This document shows, piece by piece, positions 8,030 to 16,689 of a DNA stretch of 64,000 bases. The stretch's first letter is position 1, and the number at the start of each line of letters is the position of its first letter. The translations under genes were made by a program, and so were the position numbers. A model generated the notes under the pieces. The model was not told where the DNA came from. It saw only the letters and a list, made by a program, of their open reading frames with translations, and made no database searches. The stretch comes from a virus, in the IMG/VR virus record IMGVR_UViG_3300045999_009250, positions 1 to 64,000 of that record. One strand, written 5' to 3'.

Positions 8030-9370
8030 ATGGATAAAAAAATAGTAATTATAGGAGCCGGTGTAGCAGGTATTAATGCTGCTACTAAATTAGTAGATAA
8101 TGGTTATCCTGGAGAGTTAATCACAATTATCGATAAAGGTAATGACCCACATAACCGCTTACCTGAAGAGGTAATGACAGGTATGTTAGGAGCTGGAGGA
8201 TGGTCAGATGGTAAATTAACTTACCACACAGAAATCGGAGGTCAATTAGCAAAATATTGTGGTGAGGAAAAAGCTATGGAATTGATGGATCAAGTTATTA
8301 GTAACTTTAGACGTTTCCACCCAAAACCAGAAGAAATATTTATGTCAGATCCACAAACAGAACCTGATTTTATTAAACCATATTTTGGTTTAAGAATGTT
8401 TCCTGTATGGCATATAGGTTCAAATTATTTACATGAAATTGCTAAAGCATGGTATCAATATTTAGTTGATAAAGGAGTAGATTTTCATTGGGGGACTGAA
8501 ATAATTAAGATTGATTTTAATAATGATGATCCTCTATTTACTGGAGGAACATGTTATGGTAAATGGATAAACGAAAAAGGAGAACATTTTGATACTCACC
8601 ATTATGATACTTTAATATTTGCAGTAGGCAAATCAGGTATTGATTTTGCTCAAAAATTAGCTAATGATTATAAATTACCTAATGAACCTAAATCAGTTCA
8701 AATTGGAGTACGTTTTGAAGCACCACAAAAATATTTTCAAAAATTAATTGATATAAGTTATGATTTTAAACTATATCAGAAGTTTGATAATGTATCTTTA
8801 AGATCATTCTGTACTAACAATAATGCAGCTTATGTAGCTGTTGAAGAAACATATGGTGATATTAGTTACAATGGTCATGCTAAAAAAGGTGAGGAATTTA
8901 GAAACGATATGACCAATTTTGGTATTTTAATGGAAATTAAAGGTATTGAAAATCCGTTTGAATGGTCAAGAAAGGTAGTAGAATCATGTCAAGCCAATAA
9001 AACAGGATTATATTACTCACCTAATATGACTCGTAAACCAGGATTAACATCAGAAGGTACAACAGTATCAGCTTGGGAAATATCTGAACATTCACTAGAT
9101 AATATTAGAAATGCTATGGGTGGTTATTTTGAACATATAGAAAAATTCATTGAAGATATGAATAAAATATTTGAATTTGGAGATGATTGGGGAATGTATA
9201 TTCCTGAAGTAAAATACTTATCTCCTGAACCATTAGTAAATTACACAGATTTATCATTAAATGAATATCCAAATGTACATTTTGTAGGTGATGCTTTATC
9301 AGCGCGCGGGATAACTGTTAGTGGTGCACATGGAATTTATGTAGCAGAAAGTTTGGTAAATAAAAATTAA
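8030..9370 (+). CDS. FAD-dependent dehydrogenase (COG2509-like)
   Basis: 446 residues. The N-terminus KIVIIGAGVAGINAATKL is a Rossmann dinucleotide-binding GxGxxG site for FAD, with an acidic IIDKG at the end of the second strand. The segment GAGGWSDGKLTYHTEIGG matches the signature of the COG2509-type FAD-dependent dehydrogenase family (usually GAGxFSDGKL). The C-terminal VHFVGDALSARGITVSGAHG is the second FAD-contact region of GR2-like oxidoreductases. Family substrates are poorly known. The gene stands alone behind a terminator and the TTTCGTATATTA element, so it looks like a host-derived auxiliary metabolic gene. It appears full length. Confidence 0.85.
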   Translation: MDKKIVIIGAGVAGINAATKLVDNGYPGELITIIDKGNDPHNRLPEEVMTGMLGAGGWSDGKLTYHTEIGGQLAKYCGEEKAMELMDQVISNFRRFHPKPEEIFMSDPQTEPDFIKPYFGLRMFPVWHIGSNYLHEIAKAWYQYLVDKGVDFHWGTEIIKIDFNNDDPLFTGGTCYGKWINEKGEHFDTHHYDTLIFAVGKSGIDFAQKLANDYKLPNEPKSVQIGVRFEAPQKYFQKLIDISYDFKLYQKFDNVSLRSFCTNNNAAYVAVEETYGDISYNGHAKKGEEFRNDMTNFGILMEIKGIENPFEWSRKVVESCQANKTGLYYSPNMTRKPGLTSEGTTVSAWEISEHSLDNIRNAMGGYFEHIEKFIEDMNKIFEFGDDWGMYIPEVKYLSPEPLVNYTDLSLNEYPNVHFVGDALSARGITVSGAHGIYVAESLVNKN

Positions 9371-9382
9371 TTTCGTATATTA
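9371..9382 (+). promoter_or_regulatory. TTTCGTATATTA element, second exact copy
   Basis: Exact copy of the 12-mer at 8009-8020, lying 5 nt before the ATG at 9388. Confidence 0.35.
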
Positions 9383-9387
9383 TAATT

Positions 9388-9447
9388 ATGAGTAAAAAGT
9401 TTGAAGCAAGTAAATTTTACAACTGGGAAGATTTTTATATTTTATAA
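9388..9447 (+). pseudogene. 5' fragment of a gene split by the HNH endonuclease insertion
   Basis: A 19-codon ORF (MSKKFEASKFYNWEDFYIL, stop at 9445-9447) sits behind its own promoter-like element but stops just where the endonuclease unit begins. The ORF at 10111-10362, on the far side of the endonuclease, begins with ENNKWKPSRK and would be a natural continuation of a small soluble protein. I infer that one gene was cut into two pieces. The fragment may also be a genuine tiny ORF. Confidence 0.45.
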
Positions 9448-9456
9448 TATTTATTA
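9447..9456 (+). promoter_or_regulatory. ATATTTATTA box before the HNH endonuclease
   Basis: One-base variant of the box, 13 nt before the ATG at 9470. The GIY-YIG gene at 61745 has the same ATATTTATTA variant, so mobile endonucleases may carry their own promoter. Confidence 0.5.
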
Positions 9457-9469
9457 ATAAATAAAATAT

Positions 9470-10147
9470 ATGAATTATAAAAAACATTATAATAATTTAA
9501 TAGAAACTAGAAGAAATAGAGTTTTAGATTTAAATCAATATTATGAAAAACACCATATAATACCAAAATGTATGGGTGGAACAAATGATAAAGAAAATAT
9601 AATTAAATTAACAGCAAGAGAACATTTTATAGCTCATTGGTTGTTATATAAAGAATATAAAAATAAATCATTAGCTGCTGCCTTTTGGAGAATGTGTTTT
9701 AATGGTAATAAAAATATGAGAAGATATATACCATCATCTAGGACATATGAAGAAGCTAGATTAAATTATATAAAAGAATATAAAGGTAAACCTAAGCATA
9801 CTGAGGAAAGTAAAAGAAATATAGGATTAAAAAATCAAAAACCTAAACCTAAAGAATATGGCATTAATTTGAGTAAATTAATGAAAGAAGGTTTAGCTGA
9901 AAAAATTGGAAAAAGTAACAAAGGTATAAGTAGGGGAAAAAATAGAAAAATAAGTTGGAATGTGGGTAGAAATAAATCTCTTTTTATACAATATGACATA
10001 GAAGGAAATATTATTAAAGAGTGGGATGGATTGGAAGAATTAAAAAAAGAATTTAGTATATCATCTATATATAATTCATTTAAAAATAATAAAATATATA
10101 AAAAATCAATATGGAAAATAATAAGTGGAAACCTTCGAGAAAATTAA
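9470..10147 (+). CDS. HNH homing endonuclease with NUMOD-type DNA-binding repeats
   Basis: 225 residues. Residues ~22-62 contain YEKHHIIPKCMGGTNDKENI followed by LTAREHFIAHWLLYKEYK, the HNH active site (HH...N...H) of homing endonucleases such as those in T4-like phages. The centre is Lys-rich with HTEESKRNIGLKN, typical of NUMOD3 repeats, and the C-terminus (IKEWDGLEELKKEF ... KKSIWKI) looks like NUMOD1. It nicks or cuts a specific site to spread its own gene. It overlaps the next ORF by 37 nt and seems inserted into that gene. Only ~22 nt separate the upstream stop from its start, so no room exists for a group I intron core. Confidence 0.9.
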   Translation: MNYKKHYNNLIETRRNRVLDLNQYYEKHHIIPKCMGGTNDKENIIKLTAREHFIAHWLLYKEYKNKSLAAAFWRMCFNGNKNMRRYIPSSRTYEEARLNYIKEYKGKPKHTEESKRNIGLKNQKPKPKEYGINLSKLMKEGLAEKIGKSNKGISRGKNRKISWNVGRNKSLFIQYDIEGNIIKEWDGLEELKKEFSISSIYNSFKNNKIYKKSIWKIISGNLREN

Positions 10148-10362
10148 CTAAGGCTGATGGAACAATAGCATATATTTGGGAAAACTGTTTGCATAGCTGG
10201 GAAGGACCAGCTTTAATACCTGAGGGTGATAATCGTAAAAGAGAATATTATATTCATGGTATAAAATATAGTGAAGATGCTTGGAAAGAAGCTCGTAAAA
10301 ATAGACAGGGTCTTCCATGGTATAAACAATCAGCTAATAAAGGAGGAACAAATAGGTTTTAA
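10111..10362 (+). CDS. Small protein with HxxxGPA / WxxNG-type repeat, probable 3' fragment
   Basis: 83 residues. The pattern YIWENCLHSWEGPALIPEGD followed by REYYIHGIKYSEDAWKEAR matches a small phage protein family with repeats of the form W-x-N-G-x-x-H-R-x-D-G-P-A, of unknown function. The ATG lies inside the 3' end of the HNH endonuclease gene, so the present start may have been created by that insertion, with the original N-terminus left at 9388-9447. It may still be made and work without its first residues. Confidence 0.65.
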   Translation: MENNKWKPSRKLTKADGTIAYIWENCLHSWEGPALIPEGDNRKREYYIHGIKYSEDAWKEARKNRQGLPWYKQSANKGGTNRF

Positions 10363-10363
10363 T

Positions 10364-10888
10364 ATGAAAATAGGATTATGTGGAACAGTAAGTGTAGGAA
10401 AAACTACACTTGTAAATGCGCTTAAGGAATTACCTGAATTTGCTGATTATGAAATAGCAACTGAGCGTTCAAAATATTTAAGAGATCAAGGTATTGCTTT
10501 AAATAGTGATTCAACTTTTAAAGGTCAATTAGTATTTGCTGCTGAACGTTCATTAGAATTAATGAAAGAAAATATTATAACTGATAGAACAGTTTATGAT
10601 GTTAGTGCTTTTACATTAAGTGCCAAATCTATTGAGTGGTGGATTAGAGAAACATTTGTTCAATTAATAATGCAATTACATAAAGAATATGATGTTATAA
10701 TTTATGTATCTCCTGAAGGTATTGAAATTGAAGATAATGGAGTTAGAACTACTGACTCAGAATACAGAGATAAAATAGATAAAGTTATTAAGGAAATGTT
10801 AGTAGAATGGACTCCTGTTAAATTAATTGAGGTAAAAGGTACTACTGAAGATAGAATAACAACCATTAAAGAGGCACTATTTTCATAA
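10364..10888 (+). CDS. P-loop AAA ATPase/kinase (NadR-like AAA_28 family)
   Basis: 174 residues from the ATG at 10364. The in-frame ATG at 10271 would overlap the upstream gene and add an unrelated basic N-terminus. MKIGLCGTVSVGKTTLVNAL is a Walker A motif, VIIYVSPEG a later core strand and TDRTVYDVSAF the Walker B region, all arranged as in the NadR-type AAA_28 nucleotide kinase-like ATPases found in many phages. Its function may be nucleotide or cofactor phosphorylation, but no substrate motif decides this. It starts 1 nt after the upstream stop. Confidence 0.8.
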   Translation: MKIGLCGTVSVGKTTLVNALKELPEFADYEIATERSKYLRDQGIALNSDSTFKGQLVFAAERSLELMKENIITDRTVYDVSAFTLSAKSIEWWIRETFVQLIMQLHKEYDVIIYVSPEGIEIEDNGVRTTDSEYRDKIDKVIKEMLVEWTPVKLIEVKGTTEDRITTIKEALFS

Positions 10889-10896
10889 TATTTATG
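10887..10896 (+). promoter_or_regulatory. Box variant AATATTTATG overlapping a gene boundary
   Basis: It overlaps the stop of the ATPase gene and ends 3 nt before the ATG at 10900. The ATG at 10894 lies inside the box, which argues for 10900 as the start. Confidence 0.45.
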
Positions 10897-10899
10897 GTC

Positions 10900-11136
10900 A
10901 TGAAAAAATCTGACCTAAAACTAGAAATTAAAAAATATATTTCAGAAATATTATCTGAAGACGTAAATGAGGCTATTGGTGCTGAAATTACAGGTAAAAC
11001 AGGTAAGAAAACAGTAGCGTCTTTTTCAAATACAAAAGATATGACTGATTTTAAATCTAAAAACCCAAACATTGCTAGTGTAACACCATTAGAAGAAGAT
11101 AAGTCTAAAATAATCAAAAAATTAAGAGGAGAATAA
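10900..11136 (+). CDS. Small leader-bearing hypothetical protein
   Basis: 78 residues from ATG 10900 (10894 adds MV but overlaps the promoter-like box). MKKSDLKLEIKKYISEILSED is an amphipathic helix ending in I-L-S-E, a candidate prohead-protease site. The rest (FSNTKDMTDFKSKNPNIASV) is similar to short phage proteins of unknown function. It lies just ahead of the head-assembly genes, which agrees with a capsid-internal role, though this is inferred. Confidence 0.65.
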   Translation: MKKSDLKLEIKKYISEILSEDVNEAIGAEITGKTGKKTVASFSNTKDMTDFKSKNPNIASVTPLEEDKSKIIKKLRGE

Positions 11137-11137
11137 T

Positions 11138-11716
11138 ATGAAAATTAAAATCTCTTATATTATTATAGCCGCGTTAGTGGCTATAATTATTTTCATGACT
11201 AAATGTGGAGATGGTAAATTTATTCCAACAGGCAATTCTGATACTCAATATATTGAGACATCAAAATGGGATACTCTTAGTATTCATGATACAATTACAA
11301 AACCAAAATGGAAGAAAATAACAATCCATACTCATGATACTTTAATAGATTCTATCCCATACCCAGTTTATGGTTATGTTACATTAACTGAAGACACAAT
11401 CTCGGTTATAAATGATTCAACAAGATTATTTGTATTATATAAAATATACAGTCAAGATCCATTATATAAACTAGAAAAAAGTGTTAATTTAAGTGTTAAA
11501 CGTAAAACAATAACTAGTATTATAACTAAAGAAATGGTTAGAAAAAATGCATTATTTGTTGGACCATCAGTTGGTATAGGAAAAAATAGTGGTTTTATAT
11601 CTTTAAATGGTTTATATGAACATAAAGGTAAAACAATATATGGTTTAGGGGTTGGAGTAACAAACCAAGTTCAACCAATTATTAAAGCTGGAATTTACTG
11701 GCAAATATTGAAGTAA
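11138..11716 (+). CDS. Membrane-anchored hypothetical protein
   Basis: 192 residues. Residues ~5-20 (ISYIIIAALVAIIIFM) are a strong N-terminal membrane anchor, followed by a Cys that does not fit a good lipobox (MTKC). The rest is probably periplasmic and beta-rich, with Thr-rich strands (WDTLSIHDTITKPKW) and a C-terminal Gly-rich strand region (GPSVGIGKNSGFISLNG) like a small beta-sandwich. AGAGGAGA 5-12 nt before the ATG is one of the few Shine-Dalgarno-like sites here. It could be a lysis accessory or envelope protein, and a role as inner-membrane spanin is possible but unsupported. Confidence 0.7.
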   Translation: MKIKISYIIIAALVAIIIFMTKCGDGKFIPTGNSDTQYIETSKWDTLSIHDTITKPKWKKITIHTHDTLIDSIPYPVYGYVTLTEDTISVINDSTRLFVLYKIYSQDPLYKLEKSVNLSVKRKTITSIITKEMVRKNALFVGPSVGIGKNSGFISLNGLYEHKGKTIYGLGVGVTNQVQPIIKAGIYWQILK

Positions 11717-11728
11717 AATTTCTTGTAT

Positions 11729-11738
11729 ATATTTATAT
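11729..11738 (+). promoter_or_regulatory. ATATTTATAT box before terminase
   Basis: Last-base variant of the box in an intergenic gap, 18 nt before the terminase ATG at 11757. Confidence 0.5.
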
Positions 11739-11756
11739 TAGACAATAATATAATAT

Positions 11757-13322
11757 ATGAGTCAAGATTTAAAAGCAATTATAAGAGAAGAATATATAAA
11801 GTGTTCCCAAGATCCGGCTCACTTTATGAAAAAATATTGTAATATTCAACACCCACAAAGAGGTAGAGTAATATTCAATTTATACCCGTTTCAAGATAAA
11901 GTATTACATTTATGGAGAGATAATCCATATTCAATAGTACTAAAATCAAGACAATTAGGTATATCTACTTTAGCCGCAGGTTATTCCTTGTGGCTAATGT
12001 TGTTTCATAAAGACAAAAACGTACTTTGTATTGCAACTAAGCAAGAAACAGCAAAAAACATGGTAACGAAAGTTAAATTCATGTTTGATAACTTACCTTC
12101 TTGGTTAAAAATAACAGCAGAAGAAAATAACAAATTAACACTACGATTAAGTAATGGATCTCAAATCAAAGCAACTTCAGCATCATCAGATGCAGGTCGT
12201 TCAGAAGCAGTATCTTTACTAATAGTCGATGAAGCAGCATTTATTGAACAAATTGGAGAAATATGGGCATCAGCACAACAAACATTAGCAACGGGTGGTG
12301 GAGCAATTGTTCTATCAACACCTTATGGAACTGGAAACTGGTTTCACAAGACATGGGTATCAGCAGAGAACAAGGAAAACGACTTTTTACCTATCAAACT
12401 ACCTTGGTTCGTACATCCAGAACGAAATGAGGAATGGAGAAAACGTCAAGACGAATTATTAGGAGATCCTAGATTAGCAGCACAAGAGTGTGATTGCGAT
12501 TTTAGTACATCAGGTGATGTTGTGTTTTTTCCTGAATGGGTTGAATTTATAAATCAAACAACAATACAAGAACCATTAGAACGTAGAGGAGCAGATCAAA
12601 ATTTATGGATATGGGAAGTAGCTGATTATTCAAGAGAATATATGATAATAGCTGACGTAGCTAGAGGAGACGGTAAAGATTATTCTACATTTCATGTTAT
12701 GGATATAGCTACAAATACACAAATAGCCGAATATAGAGGACAACTACCACCAAAAGAATTTGGTTATTTATTAGTAGCAATAGCTACAGAATATAATATG
12801 GGATTATTAGTAATTGAAAATGCTTCAATTGGTTGGGCTACAATAGATTCTGTATTAGAAAGAGGATATTCAAACATTTACTATTCTCCTAAATCAGATA
12901 CATTAACTGTAGATTCTTATTTTAATCAATTTGAAAACAGTACAAATGTTACACCTGGTTTTACAATGTCCTTAAAAACAAGACCTTTAGTAATTAATAA
13001 ATTTAGAGAATATATTGGTGATAAATCAGTAACAATTCGTTCAAAACGTTTATTAGAGGAAATGAAAGTATTTGTATGGAAAAATGGTAGAGCAGAAGCA
13101 CAAACAGGATACAATGATGATTTAGTCATGCCGTTTGGTATAGCAATGTATTTAAGAGATACTTCATTAAAATTCCAACAACAATCTCATGATCTTACTC
13201 GAGCTACTCTTGGTAGTATGAAAAAAGTATCGTATAATGGAGGATATAATTCTAACCAAATTCAAAATCCATATGCTATGCAAACAAAAGATGGAATGGA
13301 GAATATTAATTGGTTATTATAA
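11757..13322 (+). CDS. Terminase large subunit (T4 gp17-like)
   Basis: 521 residues. This is the ATP-driven DNA-packaging motor and headful nuclease that docks on the portal. The ATPase domain (1-~260) has the variant Walker A SRQLGIST (~64-71), Walker B LLIVDEAAF (~154-162) and the coupling motif LSTPYG. The RNase H-like nuclease domain starts at ~300 with MIIADVARGDGKDYSTFHV (first Asp), then LLVIENASIG (Glu), and YNDDLVMPFGIAM (last Asp). The length is shorter than T4 gp17 (610). No small terminase is seen nearby. The portal follows directly. Confidence 0.95.
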   Translation: MSQDLKAIIREEYIKCSQDPAHFMKKYCNIQHPQRGRVIFNLYPFQDKVLHLWRDNPYSIVLKSRQLGISTLAAGYSLWLMLFHKDKNVLCIATKQETAKNMVTKVKFMFDNLPSWLKITAEENNKLTLRLSNGSQIKATSASSDAGRSEAVSLLIVDEAAFIEQIGEIWASAQQTLATGGGAIVLSTPYGTGNWFHKTWVSAENKENDFLPIKLPWFVHPERNEEWRKRQDELLGDPRLAAQECDCDFSTSGDVVFFPEWVEFINQTTIQEPLERRGADQNLWIWEVADYSREYMIIADVARGDGKDYSTFHVMDIATNTQIAEYRGQLPPKEFGYLLVAIATEYNMGLLVIENASIGWATIDSVLERGYSNIYYSPKSDTLTVDSYFNQFENSTNVTPGFTMSLKTRPLVINKFREYIGDKSVTIRSKRLLEEMKVFVWKNGRAEAQTGYNDDLVMPFGIAMYLRDTSLKFQQQSHDLTRATLGSMKKVSYNGGYNSNQIQNPYAMQTKDGMENINWLL

Positions 13323-13331
13323 TATTTATAA
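13322..13331 (+). promoter_or_regulatory. ATATTTATAA box before portal
   Basis: Exact copy overlapping the terminase stop codon, 18 nt before the portal ATG. Confidence 0.55.
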
Positions 13332-13349
13332 CATATAACAAAATAAAAA

Positions 13350-15242
13350 ATGGCTGATAAAAGTTTATTTACCCGATTACAAAGATTATTTTCTACAGAT
13401 GTAATTATTCGTAATCAAGGAGGCAATCAATTAAAAGTAATGGATGTTGATTCCATTCAACGTTCCGGAGATATAGCAACAAATTCATTAGTAGATAGAT
13501 ATAATCGTCTATATTCACCATCAACAACATCATTATTAGGTTCTCAATTAAACGTAAACTGGCAGTACTTACGTACAATGACTTACTCAGATTACGATAA
13601 TATGGATTATGATGCTATTGTAGCTTCTGCTCTTGATATTATTGCTGATGAATGTACGTTAAAAAATGACATGGGAGAAGTACTCCAAATCAGAAGTAGT
13701 AACGAGGATGTTCAACAAATACTTTATAATTTATTTTATGATGTATTAAATATCGAATTTAATTTATGGTCTTGGATTCGCCAAATGTGTAAATATGGTG
13801 ACTTTTTCTTAAAAATGGAAATTGCTGAAAAATATGGTGTATATAATGTAATACCTTACACAGCATTTCATATTGAAAGACAAGAAAACTATGATAAAGA
13901 ACGTCCAAACTCAGTAAGATTTAAATATGCACCTGAAGGTATTTATGCTGGAGGATCAGGTTACTATGGTACGCCAAATATTGGAACATTTGATAATCAA
14001 CCAGGTATATTTTTTGAAAACTATGAAATGGCTCATTTTAGATTATTAACTGATGTTAACTATCTTCCTTATGGTCGTTCATATCTAGAACCAGCTCGTC
14101 GTATTTTTAAACAATATGTTTTAATGGAAGATGCTATGTTAATTCATAGAATTTCTCGTTCACCAGATAGAAGAATATTTTATATCAATGTTGGATCAAT
14201 TCCACCAAATGAAGTAGAAAACTTCATGCAGAAAACTATCACTACAATGAAACGTACTCCATTAATGGATAGCCAAACAGGTGAATATAATTTAAAATAT
14301 AACATGCAAAACATGTTAGAAGATTTTTATATCCCAATCAGAGGTAATGATCAAACAACAAAAATAGAAACTACACCAGGTTTAACTTACGATGGTATTC
14401 AAGACGTAGAATATTTAAGAGATAAATTATTTGCTGCTTTAAAAGTACCTAAAGCTTTTATGGGGTATGAAAAAGATTTAACAGGTAAAGCAACATTAGC
14501 AGCTGAAGATATTCGTTTTGCACGCACAATTGACCGTATACAACGTATTACCTTATCTGAATTATATAAAATTGCGCTTGTACATTTATATGCCCAAGGT
14601 TACACAGGTGAAGAATTAACTAATTTTGAATTAGATTTAACTACTCCATCTATTATCTATGATCAGGAAAAAATTGCATTATTAACTCAAAAGGTAGAAT
14701 TAGCTAAATCAATAATGGATGCTAAATTATTACCTACAGATTGGATTTACGATAATATATTCCACTTCAGTCAAGATCAATTTGATGAATATAGAGATTT
14801 AGTAGCTGAAGACCAAAAACGTGCATTTAGATATAATCAATTATTTGAAGAAGGTAATGATCCTAAAGAAACAGGTAAATCATATGGTACACCACACGAT
14901 CTAGCTTCACTTTATGGTAGAGGTAGATATGAAGAAACTAGTGTACCTGATGGATATGATGAAAAAGTACCATTAGGAAGACCAAAAGAAAAAGTAACTG
15001 ATAGAAATACACAAGATGATTTCTTAGGAAAAGACAGATTAGGTGTTCAAGGAATGAAAAAAGATGATAACGAATCTGATTCAATTCGTCCTCAATATAA
15101 AGGTGGTTCACCGTTAGCATTAGAGGCAAAACAAGTCTACCTTAAAAATAAAACATTAATTGAAAGTTTAGGTAAAAAAGTATCTATTGAAAGAGACTCA
15201 GCAGGAGAATCATTATTAGATGAATCTAGATTAAAAGAATAA
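13350..15242 (+). CDS. Portal protein (T4 gp20-like)
   Basis: 630 residues, somewhat longer than T4 gp20 (524). The dodecameric portal starts head assembly and is the DNA channel. Typical features are the N-terminal YRTMTYSDYDNMDYDAIVAS-type region, IADECT near residue 110, the stem/wing segment RRIFKQYVLMEDAMLIHRI and SRSPDRRIFYINVG (~260-290), and KVPKAFMGYEKDLTGKATLA (~370). The C-terminal ~100 residues are Gly/Asp/Arg-rich and end in SLLDESRLKE, a possible prohead-protease tail. It sits between the terminase and core genes as in T4. Confidence 0.95.
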   Translation: MADKSLFTRLQRLFSTDVIIRNQGGNQLKVMDVDSIQRSGDIATNSLVDRYNRLYSPSTTSLLGSQLNVNWQYLRTMTYSDYDNMDYDAIVASALDIIADECTLKNDMGEVLQIRSSNEDVQQILYNLFYDVLNIEFNLWSWIRQMCKYGDFFLKMEIAEKYGVYNVIPYTAFHIERQENYDKERPNSVRFKYAPEGIYAGGSGYYGTPNIGTFDNQPGIFFENYEMAHFRLLTDVNYLPYGRSYLEPARRIFKQYVLMEDAMLIHRISRSPDRRIFYINVGSIPPNEVENFMQKTITTMKRTPLMDSQTGEYNLKYNMQNMLEDFYIPIRGNDQTTKIETTPGLTYDGIQDVEYLRDKLFAALKVPKAFMGYEKDLTGKATLAAEDIRFARTIDRIQRITLSELYKIALVHLYAQGYTGEELTNFELDLTTPSIIYDQEKIALLTQKVELAKSIMDAKLLPTDWIYDNIFHFSQDQFDEYRDLVAEDQKRAFRYNQLFEEGNDPKETGKSYGTPHDLASLYGRGRYEETSVPDGYDEKVPLGRPKEKVTDRNTQDDFLGKDRLGVQGMKKDDNESDSIRPQYKGGSPLALEAKQVYLKNKTLIESLGKKVSIERDSAGESLLDESRLKE

Positions 15243-15252
15243 AAATTATTAT

Positions 15253-15262
15253 ATATTTATAA
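15253..15262 (+). promoter_or_regulatory. ATATTTATAA box
   Basis: Exact copy, 13 nt before the ATG at 15276. Confidence 0.55.
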
Positions 15263-15275
15263 CAAAATCTCAAGA

Positions 15276-16145
15276 ATGAATATTAAACACTCAAAGTACA
15301 AAAATACAGGAATACTGTTTGAACTTTTAGTAAGACAAATTACCGCTGATACATTATCTGGTGTTGATTCTAAAGCTACTAAAATTTTAAAAAAATACTT
15401 TGTTAAAACAGAATTAGGAAGAGAATATAAATTATATGAAACACTTTCTAAACATAAAAATCTTACTGAGGGTAAAGCTGAGGTAGTAATTAATTCTATA
15501 ATTGAGTCCTCTAAAAATTTAAATAGAGGAGCATTAAAAAGACAAAAATATAATATAATTAAAGAGATAGCTAGTCATTATAATTTAGATGAATTTTTTA
15601 AAACAAAATTACCTAGTTATAAATCACAAGCAGCATTATATACATTATTAGAAATATATAATAGCGAAAACTTATCAAATCCAGACCAAATAATTGATAA
15701 TAAAATTATAATATTAGAAACATTAACAACAAAATCAATCGATAAACAAAAAGTAGAAGATGATTTGATGACTGAATTTCAAACATATGATAAAGATTTA
15801 CGTATTTTAACGTATCGTGTAATGTTAGAAAAATTTAATGGTAAATACGAATCATTAAATACATCACAAAAAATGGTATTAAAAGAATTTATCAATTCAA
15901 TAGATTCAACACCGAAATTAAAAGAATTTTATAATACTAAAATAACTGAGATTAAGTCTGAATTAAGCAATTTGTGTAAAAAAGTTTCGGATAAAGCAAT
16001 TCAAATTAAATTAACAGAAGTTAACAACATGTTAACCCCATTAGGTAAATTATCTAAGATAGATAATGATGATCTAGTTAATTTATTACAATACTATGCA
16101 CTTTTAGAAGAACTAACTAAAGCGAATGTTCAAGTACAAATATAA
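15276..16145 (+). CDS. Head-module helical protein, function unknown
   Basis: 289 residues, strongly helical and Lys/Glu/Leu-rich, with no membrane segment. The N-terminus KHSKYKNTGILFELLVRQIT is a conserved-looking start in portal-linked genes of marine T4-like phages. Long helices at ~150-289 (KITEIKSELSNLCKKVSD) may form a coiled coil. Its place between portal and protease, where T4 has gp67 and gp68, suggests a prohead core or portal-linked factor. That assignment is positional. The last 20 nt overlap the next gene. Confidence 0.75.
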   Translation: MNIKHSKYKNTGILFELLVRQITADTLSGVDSKATKILKKYFVKTELGREYKLYETLSKHKNLTEGKAEVVINSIIESSKNLNRGALKRQKYNIIKEIASHYNLDEFFKTKLPSYKSQAALYTLLEIYNSENLSNPDQIIDNKIIILETLTTKSIDKQKVEDDLMTEFQTYDKDLRILTYRVMLEKFNGKYESLNTSQKMVLKEFINSIDSTPKLKEFYNTKITEIKSELSNLCKKVSDKAIQIKLTEVNNMLTPLGKLSKIDNDDLVNLLQYYALLEELTKANVQVQI

Positions 16146-16686
16146 AATAAAAGAAGAATCAACTATTTCATCTGATTCTGGATTTACATCTGGAGGCACT
16201 GGAGAAAATCATAGTGGGCCTTCTAAAAAAAAATCAACTTACGGAGCATATACACAAGTAGGATTTAAAAAAGTAACAGAAGGTCCTGGAGCTACAGTAG
16301 GTCCTGGTCCAAAAGCAGGTCCTGAAGGTGTTAAAGATAATGTATATGTTAAAAAATTTAAATATAAATTAGTTAATCGTCCTGCTCTAAATAAAGCAGC
16401 TAAAGGTATTGAAATAAAAGCATTGTGGGAAGCAAATACTAATGTTGAAGAATTTATTACAGGATTAAATATAACAAATCCAGATAATAAAAAATTTATT
16501 ACATCTCGTATTTTAGGATTTGATGAATTAGAAACAAAACTAAATGAATTAATTCCTTTATTACAACAAGCAAAACACAAAACTATGGATTTTTACAGAC
16601 AAGATCCAAATTCATTTACCGTTCTATATGGAACAGATATTGCAAACGAATATCTAAATGATTTACTAGAACTATTTAAAAATTAA
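16126..16686 (+). CDS. Head-module protein sharing an SGFTSG peptide with the capsid protein
   Basis: 186 residues. Near the N-terminus KIKEESTISSDSGFTSGGTG resembles NSGFTSGTQGENWAG at residues ~68-82 of the major capsid protein, right where maturation cleavage of that protein is expected. An I-K-E site precedes it here. Then comes a Gly/Pro-rich linker (GPGATVGPGPKAGPEG) and a helical C-terminus. It overlaps the upstream gene by 20 nt. It could be a small processed core protein or vertex factor; no homologue is recognised. Confidence 0.7.
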   Translation: MFKYKYKIKEESTISSDSGFTSGGTGENHSGPSKKKSTYGAYTQVGFKKVTEGPGATVGPGPKAGPEGVKDNVYVKKFKYKLVNRPALNKAAKGIEIKALWEANTNVEEFITGLNITNPDNKKFITSRILGFDELETKLNELIPLLQQAKHKTMDFYRQDPNSFTVLYGTDIANEYLNDLLELFKN

Positions 16687-16689
16687 AAC

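Noticed and set aside
9448-10147. Group I intron carrying the HNH gene
   Set aside because: Only about 22 nt precede the endonuclease ORF and none follow it before the next frame, so there is no room for an intron core.
10271-10363. Upstream start of the P-loop ATPase at 10271
   Set aside because: It overlaps the preceding gene by 92 nt and adds a basic peptide unlike the family; the ATG at 10364 puts the Walker A motif right at the N-terminus, as is usual.
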